Assembly: GCA_009767595.1 (NCBI GenBank)
Contig: VSDK01018320.1
Coordinates: forward strand, 133,560-197,559
DNA from: Symbiodinium kawagutii
Taxonomy: Eukaryota > Sar > Dinophyceae > Suessiales > Symbiodiniaceae
DNA: 64,000 bases
Direction: 5' to 3'
Under the pieces are notes generated by a model. The model saw only the letters and a list, made by a program, of their open reading frames with translations. It did not search any database and was not told the DNA's origin. Shown here piece after piece: positions 45,737-57,707 of the stretch (the stretch's first letter is position 1; each line of letters starts with the position of its first letter). Both the position numbers and the translations under genes were made by a program.

Positions 45737-46066
45737 ATGGAGCATATGGGCGTTGATCAAAACACAGTCGATGAATGCATCAGTCACAAAACAACCGCCA
45801 ATCTTGGAAGAAACTTTTGTAAATCTCCAATGTATCCACAACACTCTGAGAAGATGCCCTTGTCAAGACTCAAGACACTCTTGGAAAACACTTCGGCAAG
45901 ACTCTTGGACGACATTCTGGAGAAACACCCTCGGAAGAAACTCTGGCAAGACACGCTCTCCACTCCACACTCCCTTCTCCACCTCACACTCCCCACCGAG
46001 AACGCGCAGAAAGTCAGGTTGACAATGGAACACCTGACAGAAACGGCAAAAGAAAGGACAAAATGA
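45737..46066 (+). other. Coding-like frame, product unknown
   Basis: A 109-codon frame whose second half reads LSRLKTLLENTSARLLDDIL, EKHPRKKLWQDTLS, natural helical protein. Bases show a loose internal periodicity (AAGACTCTTGG, GAAACTCTGGC). The minus strand is also open. It may be part of a degraded element ORF. Confidence 0.3.
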
Positions 46067-46200
46067 CACGTTGCAATGGCTTCCCCAATGACCCCATGAA
46101 GGATCCGACGGTCAAGCGACGTAGAATTCATCAAACACGCGTCAAAAGCCCGCTTTTATGATGGCATTACGTCACTGACCTGTCAAAAAAAACACGATGC

Positions 46201-46422
46201 AAGAACACGTTGACGAACACGCGACGCGGAGCCGACGACGGCACGAAACGCTCGGTGCGAACACAGGTCCAGCCCCCAAACCCCCAGACTAAACGGGAAC
46301 CCTTCGAAACGCGTTCGAAAGACCCTGCCCCCGTTCCAACCCTCGAAGATCCTGTCCAAACCAAACAGGAGAAGACTGCAACATCCTCAATTTGCCTTGG
46401 GCCTCGCACGGCACAGCATTGA
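46201..46422 (+). other. Coding-like frame, CpG-rich, product unknown
   Basis: Reads TNTRRGADDGTKRSVRTQVQ, PPNPQTKREPFETRSKDPAP, VPTLEDPVQTKQEKTA to a stop at 46422: disordered, charged, with G/C-rich third positions. It is in a different frame from 45737-46066. The pair could be one broken ORF or two exons. Confidence 0.33.
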
Positions 46423-46921
46423 TGTGCTGGACATTGATTGTTTCTTCACCCAGCCTCTCGAAAAGTGAAAGATGTGCAACCCAGCAGAATGGTCTCGCTG
46501 CACCTGCCCGCGTCGCATGTCGATCTGGTGCGACCGCACCTTGCTTTGTGGCCAGGGCCAAAAAAATGATATGCAGAACAAATTCATTTTGATTCAATAC
46601 ATAACAATCTATTCAGGCTCGAAGGCATAATATTCTCATAGGAGACCAAAAACATAATTGTAATTTGAAACATATCTAGTATGAGCTAAAAGAAACATTG
46701 AAAATCAAGAAATATGTTTTGTGCAAGCAATGCAAACATCAAAACATGCGCTTAAAAACATGAAAAAACAGCAAAAAGCACTGAAACACAGAGGCCCTCA
46801 CAACGTCTCACTCTCTAGAAAATGATGTCTCGTCAATTGAGTCAAAGTAAATTAGAATATATACTAAAATACTAACTAATGATTCTTTACTATCAATAAT
46901 AAACGAAAAACTGTGTGTATA

Positions 46922-46988
46922 AATATATATATATATGTATTAACATATATACATAATATTATGCATGTGTATATATATATATATATAC
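46922..46988. repeat. (TA)n microsatellite pair
   Basis: Two TATATATAT runs separated by TGTATTAACATATATACATAA-like sequence. Confidence 0.9.
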
Positions 46989-47896
46989 TGCCAGTATTGA
47001 CTATTCTTAATACGTATCAAGCAGGTAATTAAAAGTAATTACGCATGAAATGTGGAAAAATGCGCCTAGAAAAAGCGAAGGAAATATCAAACAAATAAAA
47101 AGCGAACAGAAAATGCAACCGGTATGTTTGACATTTTCTTAATGTGGAAAAATGTGATTGTAGAAACACACCACGAATCACATGTTGCAAACATGTGAAG
47201 AAATCACATATGGGGTTTTGCCTCAATGTAATTACCCAGAAACGGTCGTTCAAACTCAATTCCCTGTAAATAACAGGACTCCGTCTTTCAAAGTAAAAAA
47301 CATGTCGCAAAATCTATGTTTTTATCTTCTGTGTGCTCAAATCTGACAGGGTCACCAACGCACATGTTTTTTGGTTGTTGGAACTCGAACTTTTAGCTGC
47401 TGGAACCGCTAATATACTTGTTCGACCATGCATTGGTTTTGGTTTTGGTAAATCCATATTCAAATGCGTCATGCCCTTGCCTCTGCGCATTTTATCTAGC
47501 GCGGAACTAGCATGGATCTCCCGCCAGAGCCTCGAAAACCTCTCGGGACAAAAAAGCCATTTTTTGAGGACAGTGTAATGACTGCAAGCTTGGACACGGG
47601 TTTGAGTCGTTGGGTCGAGGACATGTTGCGCGAAGGGTGGAAAAAGGAAACCAAGACAACTAATGGCCATGGTCAGTGAAGCAAACAATTCATCCAAGAT
47701 ACTGCCAAAACACCAAATGTTGAAATATCTACCGCCAATCTAGCGCAAAACTAACGCTGCCTTGCAGAACTTCAGATTCACCGCATATTTACAGGACTCC
47801 GCCTTTAGACGAATACTAAAATGTATCAAAGCCAGATTTGGAATGGCCACTTCACTTAAAAATGTTGATAAGCATTTTAGGCAAATGCCATATTTT

Positions 47897-48095
47897 TGAA
47901 ATGTGAAAAAATGCGAATGTAAAAACACACCACAAATCACATGTTCATAAAATGTGAAAGAAATGCGATTGTAAAAACACACCACAAATCACATGTTCAT
48001 AAAATGTGAAAGAAATGCGATTGTAAAAACACACCACAAATCACATGTTCATAAAATGTGAAAGAAATGCGATTGTAAGAACACACTACAGATCA
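47897..48095. repeat. 52-bp tandem repeat
   Basis: Three and a half nearly identical copies of a 52-bp unit with CACAAATCACATGTTCATAA and GAAAGAAATGCGATTGTAAA, starting at about 47930, 47982 and 48034. The wider 47130-48680 region is littered with AAATGTGATTT and AAATCACATTT, which pair with each other. A 169-codon frame at 48303-48812 is made of this repeat and is not a gene. Confidence 0.9.
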
Positions 48096-49438
48096 CATTA
48101 TTTCAAAATGCAAATCAATTCATGAACAAAAAATACCTTTTCAACCAATGGCCAAAACTAATTGCTTAATTAATCAATATTTGCACTGCCGGTGGCATGG
48201 AAGTATCATGCCGTAACAACCGAATGAACAAAACGCCTCAACCAAATTGATTTTAATCATTTTGAACGTGCGTGATGTGACCATGTTCCCAACCAAAACC
48301 AAATGCAGTTTAGCCAGCAAACGGCTGCTTGCACAATGCAAACCAGAATAAGCAAATGCGCAGCGACTCTAATGAAACATGAAATGGTGAAGATCATGGC
48401 AGCAACTATTTGCATTTTTCTAAAATGCAAAAAAATGCGATTTGGACAGCTGCATTGTTTTTGCATTTTCAAAAAATGTGATTTTTCCATCACATTGTTT
48501 TTGCATTTGTTTAGTATTGGTTTCAGCATTTTGTGCGAAAAACATGCAGAAAAAATGCGAGAGGGAAATCACATTTTTAAAAAATGGAAAATGCGAGGGG
48601 GATATCACACTTTTAAACAATGCGAAAAACATGTGATTCTCTCATGTGCATGTTTTATTCGCATTTCGAAAAATGTGATTTTCCCGATTCGTAGGATCTT
48701 GATTGATTGCCAGGCTGCATGCTCTTGTGTTGCCGAATTGCAAGATGATATCAAATTATTGATCCAAATCAACACGGTCCAAGAACTCTCAATTAAACAG
48801 CATACAAAATGATGGTATTCATACTTAACTTTTTTGTGAGTGCTGGTGTTGTTTGCTCTTTGCTGATCTGTGTAATGTTCTATTTTTATGGTAACATGAT
48901 TGGACCAAGCTAGCAGCTAGCACTGCCATGCTCAACCGTGGAGCTCGGAGCGGTTGATGAGGTGTAGAGCGTAGATGGATTGAAATTATTTGCCGAGATT
49001 GTTGAGGAAAACATTTGAAAAGTCATATGTTTATCCATTTTGCTTATGAATTTGTGCGCGGGACAGGGTGTAAAGCAGAGTCCTTGGGTGAACACTACGT
49101 AGTTTTTATGGTCTATGATTTGAAAGATTGGTGCTGATTACAGACTTGCTTCGTAGAATGGGCTTATGGATGTGTAATCTTGCGATTGCCTGAGCTGCAT
49201 GTTTGTAAAAAGTTGTGTTTTGTTCACATTCTTCACTTTTTTTCATATCTTTAAAATACCGTTGTTTTTTCACATTTTTCAGTTGTATTTTTTTCACAGT
49301 TGCTTTTTTGCAAATTTGATTATTTGGGATTTTACACTGAGTACCTGCCTGCAGCGCAAGACTTCAATGATGACGATTATTATTAGATATATTCAATAAG
49401 TTCATATCATTCTTCATAATTGATTAAGCAAGAGTAGT

Positions 49439-49534
49439 CTGGTTGGTGGTTTTAACCCCTATGAAAATATGAGTCAACCAACCATTTGTTAATACTCACT
49501 AGGGTAAAAAAATGTCAATCAAACCACCAGCCAG
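49439..49534. mobile_element. Family A inverted-repeat element
   Basis: CTGGTTGGTGGTTTTAACCC, TGAGTCAACCAACCATTTGT, AAACCACCAGCCAG. First family A-E copy after the anomalous block. Confidence 0.9.
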
Positions 49535-50022
49535 TAGGTGTTTAAAAATTATTGTGCGTTCTTATCCCCTATTACCACCTATTATCACAAGCCAACCACC
49601 AGCCAGTAGTTGTTTGTGAGCGTTCCCCAATTGTAACTGATCTGATGCTGTTCATCTCTCTCCCTGGATATCCTGGAACTTCGGGGGGGTTACTTTATCG
49701 GACATCAGACCACCCAGATCATCCAATATCGAAAGCTTTTCAGTAATGAATGATATTGGATGATTATAGGGGAAATAACAACTACAGTATATGTGGTGGT
49801 TTCTTGAACTAGGGGTAACCGCCACTATTGGATGATATCAAGCAAAATAGTGGATGATATCAAAAAAATACTGGATTCAATAGGATATCAAGTATTGAAC
49901 ATATTGGTGATATCGAACCAAAAGATATTGGATTCAACATGATATCAAACCATCCAACATTTGCGCTCCCAATATTCAGAAACCGCCCCCCAATCATGCA
50001 GTGTATCAATCGTTTTTAGGAA

Positions 50023-50112
50023 TAATGTTGGTTTCTGATTAGTATCTATACCTGTTGGTTTCATCTATTTTCATTACTTTAGGGGGGTTACACTAATCAG
50101 AAACCAACATTA
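50023..50112. mobile_element. Inverted-repeat element, family B-like
   Basis: ATGTTGGTTTCTGATTAGT and ACTAATCAGAAACCAACAT form a perfect 19-bp inverted repeat around about 50 bp. Confidence 0.82.
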
Positions 50113-50168
50113 GGAATAAACCAACCATGTCTTTGGAGCTCCACATTGCCAGTCCCAATGGCTGGAAC

Positions 50169-50230
50169 GCCAATTGGCTGGTTGCAGCGGAGTAGCTGTT
50201 GGTGCAGGCAATGCCCAGAAGCCTTGGTCG
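50169..50230 (-). CDS. SET-domain methyltransferase, exon 4 (TNSYS segment)
   Basis: Acceptor CAACCCCTTCCACCAG is pyrimidine-rich. Reads RPRLLGIACTNSYSAATSQL plus two bases, with donor AATTGGC|GTTCCA. G-I-x-x-T-N-(S/A)-(F/Y) is the conserved stretch that precedes the SRFNHSC motif in this SET class. Phase 0 start fits exon 3; phase 2 end plus the leading base of exon 5 encodes Ala. The inverted repeat at 50023-50112 lies just downstream in intron 4. Confidence 0.72.
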
Positions 50231-50714
50231 CTGGTGGAAGGGGTTGCCGCCTTCAGGGCTCGATGCGTAACACATTGTTGAGCCACATCGATGTCGTATG
50301 CTGGATGAGTATACAAAGTGGACTCCTTAGTAATAACATGTAATAACTGAGTTAAGAAAGTTATAAAATAAGTTGTGGGAGTTACTTATCACTTGAGGGG
50401 TCCACTTTGTAGGTCTGTTTCACGAACATTCCACGGTTCGTTTTTGAACAAATCATCCCGACAATAGTCACCAATGTCATGTATGTCTGTACAAAAATGA
50501 ATGCAGCATACATGTATATCATATGGAACCGTACGTGATTGTTGATCTAGAAAGGGCCATCTTTGCCAAATAAACACTTTCGCGACTCTTTCGCAAACCC
50601 ATGCAAGTCTTCCGCGGAGGAACATGTAGGGCACTTTTGGGATATCTTTTGGGGTCTCTTTTGCTGAATCTCAAGGTACATCTGGGTACCCGAATAGATG
50701 CGGAAGCTTCTCAA

Positions 50715-50817
50715 GAGACAGGGGACTCCACAGCTATGGTTGGTTTGTTACTATGCATGACTTTTAATGGATGATTTGCAGGTACCATGACCTACCCTTA
50801 TTTTGAGAAATCAACAT
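50715..50817. mobile_element. Family B element, left arm degraded
   Basis: GACAGGGGACTCCACAGCTA, TGGTTTGTTACTATGCATGA, right arm CCCTTATTTTGAGAAATCAA. Confidence 0.7.
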
Positions 50818-52296
50818 GTCAAAACATAATTGTAACAACATGAGAAACCTGCGGTTCATTGAATACTGTAGGTTTCGCTGGGCCACCGGCTGGTCTGACA
50901 GGGCTCTTTTTGTGTGGATAATTCGCAAACTTTGGCCAGACTTGCGGGAAAATCAGTGCACAAACCGCAGATTTAAGTCAAACAGTTTCTCTCACCACGT
51001 GTTTGTTTTGTTATCTTTTTGTCTTCTTCTCTCTCCTCAATCTCTTCTGTTTCAGTTTGTTCTCTTTCTTCTCGATATGTTTTCTTCCAGCTGCCTTCGC
51101 GGACCTGCAAAAACACTTTCTCGAGGATTTCAAACATGGAAACTCATTTTGTCTAGAATCCTTACAAAAACGTTCTGCGGAACCATCGTCAACCATAGGT
51201 TCTAAATCAACAATTCTCTAAAACTGCTGGCCAACCAACATTGGCCAAGGGTGGCCAAAAATTTCATTCACAGATTTTCAGAGTCAGAGGAGATTATCAA
51301 TCATTCTAAAGCATTGCTTGTAAGCACCAAACATCACCACCACAACAGTCGCAACAATGGCAGGGTCTCCTTTCACCTAGCGCCGCCACGTCACGTCTTC
51401 TCGCCGTCCTGCATGTAGGCATCCTGAAGCTAAAGTCAGCAGCTGGAACCAACCAGCTCCTGCAACCAACTGTCTAGCAGTGGATTCATCAACCAGAAAG
51501 CGCTACTTGACTGCTAACCTACCAAGATCTGGGTCAGTCATCCCTTGGGCCACTGGATCGCGCGAGTTCGCTATCCCAAAGAGTTTGCAATGATGGGAGA
51601 CCCAAGGGTCTATTTCTTGGTCAATGACCACGGTAACTACTGGTAAATCCAACCAATTTATGGACATTTATGACTCGACCAACTACTGGTTTATTTCTTG
51701 CTTAATGACCATAGTAACTACTGGTTGAATTTCACCATCATAGGCCTTGTTCATATGGATCCCACATGATCCCAAGCCAGACCAAGCGCCAACCTTATGG
51801 ATGCTCGTTTCGGCGCCCCAGAATCTGACATCAGGCACAACACCCCATAACTGTCGTGAGATCCACATTGAATTGGCACCATCCCTCAGGTGAAGAGAAC
51901 CTGAAACCACCCATTGGTTCTTCTAACCAATATTTCTGGTAACGCCAAGTGGGTAAAGCCAAATCATTGAGCTTACAACCACCCATATATATTGGAATGC
52001 CTGGTAAAGCCAAATCCCTTCCAGCCACTTCCCCCTTGGACTCGGACCGTCACTATCCATGACTACCACCATCAACGAGTGCTGGCAAGGAATCTTGCTG
52101 GATACCGTGGTCTCCCTGATGCTCAACGTCTCTTACAAACGTCGTGAAAACAGCCATCAGTGACTGTCATGATCAAGCAACAGCAACCATCCCAAGTTCA
52201 GCTTTCCCAGGGTCATGGTTGGATTGCCCCGTGGTTATCCAATTGGATTTCCAACTCGACCATGGAGAGATGGGTCATCATGGGTCTTCCCACCAC

Positions 52297-52395
52297 CATG
52301 CGCGCCAGCCGTGGGAGCCAAGAAGCTGCCAATTGGAAGAGCTTCCGCTGCTGCAATTCGTCGAGTTCATCGAAGCATCGATGGAGGTCGTCCTC
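52297..52395 (-). CDS. SET-domain methyltransferase, exon 3
   Basis: Acceptor CGTCCTCCCTGCAG, 33 codons in phase 0: EDDLHRCFDELDELQQRKLF, QLAASWLPRLARM, donor GCGCATG|GTGGTG. This is the helical insert that follows the first SET strands (F..L...Q...F..L). Several shorter GC donors (for example after QL) are possible, so the 3' end is uncertain by up to 13 codons. Plus frames of 105-109 codons over this region are antisense shadows. Confidence 0.68.
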
Positions 52396-53639
52396 CTGCA
52401 GGGAGGACGAAGATCATGGGAGAAGTTCACCAAGTCACTGGATTCACCAATGGTTCCACCATGAACCAATGGCTTAGTGATCATGAATCGATGTTGAATC
52501 GATGGGAAAAGAATATCGAAACAAATTGGAGTTTATTATTATAGATCTTTTCTACAGAGATTGGGGATTGGTTTATGAGACATCACTGACTTTAACAGAG
52601 GGATTACTTCACAAATGGATGAGTCGATCCTGGTTCATTAGTTAATCTTAGTTGGATGGATTAGAATCACTGGATGGAAACCCCGGTTTTGATCAGGAAA
52701 ACTAATCTTGGATCATGTTGAATTGAAAGGAAAATCTATGGGTTACATGTAGATGTTCCAATCTGGCACCAGAGCAACTGCCACCAGCCGCCACCAGCTG
52801 TGCGGGACCCAAAAATCTGCCAGACGTATCTTGCATGTGGCATGTGGGTAAGCAAATCTGTATAGTCGCACCCATCTATCCATCTAGCCATCTATCCATC
52901 TTATCGGGACTGTTGGACCACACCAGAGCAAGCCCCTGTCCCTCAAACATCATTGAACAAGGAACAGCCATGGTGGTTGTAACCAATGGTTTGTCCTTAG
53001 TGGTTAATAGTGGTTGGTAGTGGCATGTAGTGGTTATACGGGTCCATGAGGTGGTTACCAGCAAACTGGTGGATGATCAGGAATGACCAAAGTCGATTCT
53101 GACACAATGAGGTTTCGGTTTGGAATGGTTGGAACAACTGGGAGCTGTGCTTGACCATTAGTAAATGCATTTTTGGAATGGTTGAACAACTGGGAGGTTT
53201 TGGGAATGATTAGCTGGCTCCCTGATTGCTGGCATTAATAATGCATTTGACTTTGCCAGCAATCCGGGAGCTGTGCTCGCTTGCTAATAATACTGCATTG
53301 CAGTAATCATTAGCCGTGGAAAGTCATGACGTGCTTTCTTTGTTTGTCAAATCAATCGTTTCTTTCTACCCGACACAGGAGGTCGGATCCCACCAATATT
53401 GTTGGTATCCTCCGTTGATGACCACCAAGTAGCTGGAAGGGAAAAAAACAAAAACAAATCCCAAGGCTTGCAATGAACCAGCATCGAATCTGCCACGGGT
53501 ACAAACAACATCGAGTAGAACATTCTTCCACCAACCAATCATCATTCTTTGCTAAGCAATCTAGTGGTTTAATCCCTATAAAACCATTATAAATTCCCTA
53601 TGGCTTGAGAACCCCCCCCCCATATGCTTAAGCCAAGAG

Positions 53640-53760
53640 TGGCCAGTGTTTACCACTGGAAAATCCCCACCAGCTGAGTCAGCGCCCGAACTCCTCCCCC
53701 GACCACCGAAGCACAGGGGCCTGCCGCCACGATTGTTTGGGAAGGCGGCTTGGGTAGGAT
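53640..53760. other. GC-rich island in SET-gene intron 2
   Basis: Minus frames are open (APVLRWSGEEFGR, or GPCASVVGGGVRALTQLVG) after AATCGTGGCGGCAG. Exon 2 and exon 3 already join in phase 0 without it. It is either an alternative exon or not coding. Confidence 0.3.
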
Positions 53761-54734
53761 GGTGATCTAGTAATGAAATACCTTGCTTAGCACAAATGAT
53801 GATCAATGACTGGTTGTGATTAATGACTTTGGGTATGGTTAGTGACAATGGTCATGGTTACTGACTATGGCTAATTATCATATCTGATGATTACTGATTG
53901 TGACGGTAAATGATTATGTTTAATGATTACAGTATGGCTAATGACTACTGATGATGATTGACAACTAAGAATTGTCATCCAATATTGATTGACCTTGGGT
54001 GCATGTGATCTTTGAATGCAATCATTTTTGAGAATGTTTGGTTAGGATAATATCTTGCCTTCACTAGCAACACCCTTCCCTGCGGTCACTGTGAACATCC
54101 TCACCTTGCGCCTGTTGCCCATGGCCATACCACGGGTCAATCCAAAAAGAAACACGAGCCCCTTGAGGGGGGTCATGAATCAGGAACCCTACTGACCATT
54201 GGTATCAACCGTTCATGAAACCTTCAGCATGAACTGACAATTCTCAACTAATTACTCAACCATAAACAAATGGTCAGCTAACTTTAGTTGGTCATTAGCC
54301 TAACTGTAGTTGATGATTTGCCATTGTCAATCAGGAACTAATTCAAACCAGTAGTTAACCATAGTTGATTATTAGCTTAATTGACTGAATTAATCAAATT
54401 GGTTAAACTAGTCATTATCACCCATGAATTGCCTATGACCATACGCAACCAGCTACAGTATCAAACACCAGTAGTAGCTGTATCAACCATTAGCAACCAT
54501 TAAGATCAACCAAAAAAATATATGAATTAATCAACCATTGAGAACCATAGTGACAACATCAGTTTTATGTACGTGTATATAACTTACTTAGCATAAATGA
54601 CCTTTATATTCATCAAAAAACATTAACACACATTATAACCTTTGAATGATCATTAATAACCATTCGTAACCGTGGTAACATATCGATTATCAACCATTAA
54701 TGGTAAATAACCAGCATGACTCCAACCGTATCAC

Positions 54735-54843
54735 CGCGCCGGCCGCAGCCACCGCGGCCTCCTCCGTCACCAGCTGCCCCGGGGCAATGGCTTCAACAGC
54801 GAAGGCACCGACGCCGCTGTCGCTGGAGCGCAGCTCATAGCAC
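54735..54843 (-). CDS. SET-domain methyltransferase, exon 2 (start of SET domain)
   Basis: Acceptor CCGGTCCACGCCAG, one leading base, then CYELRSSDSGVGAFAVEAIA, PGQLVTEEAAVAAAGA, donor GGCGCG|GTGATA in phase 0. S-x-x-x-G-V-G-x-F-A-x-x-x-I-x-x-G-x-L-V-x-E-E is the N-terminal SET motif; GxG contacts S-adenosylmethionine. Third positions are almost all G or C. A clear family match. Confidence 0.82.
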
Positions 54844-55380
54844 CTGGCGTGGACCGGCGAGGCCGGAGTGGCTAAGGGGTGATGATGATGGTCAGTAGTG
54901 ATGAAATGGGTATGGGTCAAGCAGTTCACCAACCAACAATGGTTACTTATAGCTGATTAATGGTTAATAACCATAGCTATAGCTCTCAGGAACCATTGTT
55001 GGTTGGTTAATAACCATAGCCCATAGCTATAGCTATCAGTAACCATATGAATATTAATAGCTAATAATGGCGAATAGCTGATAGCTGATTACTGATAGCT
55101 GATAGCGATGAACACGATCAGAGATGCACGCCTCGCGAACTCTGCAGAGATCCATGGCCATGGTGATTGCTCTGGGGAAGGTTTTCTTGAAACAAATTGG
55201 TTGGTTAAGAACTGATACTTAATGATTGTTAATAGGGTAGATTTGTTGATGGTGATTTTTAGTAAGTGATAGTTAATGGTCAATGGTTAATGGTTGGTTA
55301 TCAAATTGGTAACCAATCAATAGTTAATGGTTGATAATAGGGGAGAATAAGCAACAATAGTAGGGGATATACAACCTAAA

Positions 55381-55500
55381 GGACTATGGGTCAATCTTAA
55401 CCAACCAATAATGAGGGAAAATGACCAATGATGATAGGGAAAAACACTGGTTAATGATAGGGGAACCAGGGGGACTCAGGGTTTTGACCCACTGCCATAT
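55381..55500. mobile_element. Family E inverted-repeat element
   Basis: ACTATGGGTCAATCTTAACC ... CAGGGTTTTGACCCACTGCC. Another left end (TATGGGTCAAGCAGTTCACC) is at 54911. Confidence 0.78.
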
Positions 55501-56504
55501 TGGTTGGTTAATGACTGATAATGGCCAATTGGTAAGATTCTCAGCTTCACATTGGTTTTTCGCATGGTTGGCTGATGAGACCGGTCAACAAGAGTTGAAC
55601 AATGATGGGTAGTTCATGGTTGACAGTTGACACTGGCACAAAGTGTGGCACTGGCAGTGGTGATCCAATGTTTTACACATGGTAGTATTGCTTACTGCTG
55701 CTTCATCGTCTCCTGGGGTCGTAATAATCCACAATCCGGGCTTATTGATTGGTAATAGGAGATACTGGAATCACTCACAATGCGAGGGATATGTTGATAC
55801 CCATATTGTTAAGTTCCATTACTGTCTGCAGCCACTAGATCACCAAATCAAACATATTCTGCCTACTTGTTCCATCATTTCTGGGATTAGCAATAACCAA
55901 TAATAGTAGATCAACCATCAACCATTGTGATAAATAATGATTGTCCACAATAATCCTCATTGCGCGTTGTATTCTGCATGGTACATCCCAATCTATGAAC
56001 CACCATTGTTTTTTCCATGAATGGCCGGTGATTCACCATCAAGTCTAGGGAAGTTTAATCATACGGATCCAACATCCAAAACCATCATCAACCACTATTA
56101 TTGGACATTATCCCCTATTAACCATCAATCAACCATCAATCAACCATTGATCACACATTAATCAACCATTAATTAACCACTCCAAACCATCATAAACCAA
56201 AGAAGATCTCATAAACGCTATTATTGGCTACTATCCCTATCATGAACCATTGATTTACCAGTCTTAACCTTTATAGCGCCTGCTGTTGCCATTCATCAAT
56301 AACTTATCAACCGTTCTTCTTGACCATCATTAATTAACCATTCAAATGGATCTTATCCGCGACTGTTAATCATTATGAACCCTTCTAAACCAATTAACCA
56401 CCAACTAACCACTAGACCCACTCAAAACCCTCCCTTAGACCACCAACAAAAGACCTCAAAGACCCTTACAAACCAGCAATCCTTCCCACATTTCACCACC
56501 AGCA

Positions 56505-56600
56505 TCGACTCTTTCGGCGCCTGCTTTCTGCCCGGACACTGGCTGAGCGGAAACGGCGGCAACGACTGAAGGCAATGGCAACGGTGAAGAGTCCGAGGGA
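56505..56600. other. Exon-like island in SET-gene intron 1
   Basis: The minus frame reads VVAAVSAQPVSGQKAGAERV between CATTGCCTTCAG and GATGCTG|GTGGTG. Its phases do not fit exons 1 and 2, which join directly. Left unassigned. Confidence 0.25.
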
Positions 56601-56812
56601 TGTTGCCTGCGATGGTGACAGGTGTCATTTGGCAGCCATTGTTAAGCCATCACTAGGCATCATTCTCATGAGGCATCTTGGGAAGGGCGCTGATTATCAT
56701 CAACCATTTGCACATCATCACCAACTCACTGCTTATCATTGATCATAATTAGCTCTCATGATCACATATCATGGACGATGATCATCATTAACCATCGTTT
56801 GCTTATCACCAA

Positions 56813-56911
56813 CTGGTTGGTGGTTTCAACCCCTCTGAAAAATATTAGTCAACCAACCAGTTGTTAATATATCACCAGGAAAAATAAAAAATGTTTGAAA
56901 CCACCAACCAG
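56813..56911. mobile_element. Family A element flanked by a 23-bp direct repeat
   Basis: CTGGTTGGTGGTTTCAACCC ... TTTGAAACCACCAACCAG. TTAACCATCGTTTGCTTATC plus ACC at 56788-56810 recurs with one mismatch at 56912-56934, immediately after the element. Confidence 0.93.
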
Positions 56912-57585
56912 TTAACCATCGTTTGCTTGTCACCGACCATTTGCATATCATTGATGCATATTAGTGATGGTTCATGTTGGTTAACGGCTCTCAATGGAAG
57001 TAACACCCCGTTCGAGGCGAGGCCCGGGTGCGTAGGATGAATGATATGTTCGTAGTAGCACTGACTGGCTGGATAGACTACAGGCATCCTGGTAGTTACG
57101 GCAAGATATCATCAACATGAAATTTTCGAGTTTACAATCAACTGGCTGTATCTGGCTGTAATACTGATGATAACGGACCGATGTACCATTTTCTTCAACC
57201 TGGTGCTACTGCTATTGGGGTACCCCTCATCATCTCCCAAGCTTGTCCTCGTCCTATCCATAGGGGAAACCAGTTTTTTAGCTACGGGGTACCACCATTG
57301 ATGTTGGTGTTGGTGGTTCATCCCTACAAAAGCAGCCACATGGTTAACCAGTAAGCACGGTGAACTCCGCCAGGAATCTGAGGCAGGCTCAAGAACCCAC
57401 AGCTGCCCCGAACCATCACTAGACTCGGGTAAACCAACCTGGTTGCGTTGAACATGCACCAAATATTTGTACTTGTTTTTCCGATCACGAAATCCGTCTT
57501 CAACTATCAAGCAACTGTCAGCCAACCAGCTGAATTCTGGATCATCAAGCCATCAACCAACCAACCTACCTACCTACCTACCTAC

Positions 57586-57707
57586 CCGTGCGCCTTCCCA
57601 CAGGTGTGCGACGACAGGGCAGGCACAGGGACGTGCACCACGCTGGCGCCCACGGCGGCGCCCACGGCATGGCAGGGGGGTCCGCCTATCACTGGCAGTG
57701 TAGCCAT
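57586..57707 (-). CDS. SET-domain methyltransferase, exon 1 (start codon)
   Basis: An ATG at 57707 is preceded in frame by TAA, so translation can begin here: MATLPVIGGPPCHAVGAAVG, ASVVHVPVPALSSHTCGKAH. The donor CACGG|GTAGGTAGG begins a short (GTAG)n tract, and phase 2 matches the single leading base of exon 2. Third positions are strongly G/C. The N-terminus has no recognised targeting signal; alternatively, part of this could be an internal exon starting later. Together the 11 exons give 1035 nt (344 residues and stop), normal for a single-SET methyltransferase acting on lysine; the substrate cannot be inferred. Confidence 0.55.

Larger units (their letters stand above)
42480..49435. other. 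Anomalous 6.9-kb block inside SET-gene intron 4
   Basis: No copy of families A to E lies in this block, although their average spacing elsewhere is about 1 kb. Its flanks are poly-A/T-rich with AAAATGTGATTT-type repeats and its centre (44.7-46.6 kb) is GC- and CpG-rich with coding-like pieces. The composition and repeat content suggest a single large insertion, or an older insertion that excludes the elements. No terminal repeats, target duplication or polymerase domain could be recognised by eye. Confidence 0.5.

Noticed and set aside
48303..48812. 169-codon plus frame, the longest in the window
   Set aside because: Built from AAATGTGATTT-type repeats in an AT-rich region; cysteine- and phenylalanine-rich low-complexity peptide with no domain.
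30133..57707. SMYD assignment (SET plus MYND finger)
   Set aside because: No MYND zinc finger cysteine pattern was found between the first and second SET segments; exons 2 to 5 join without room for it.
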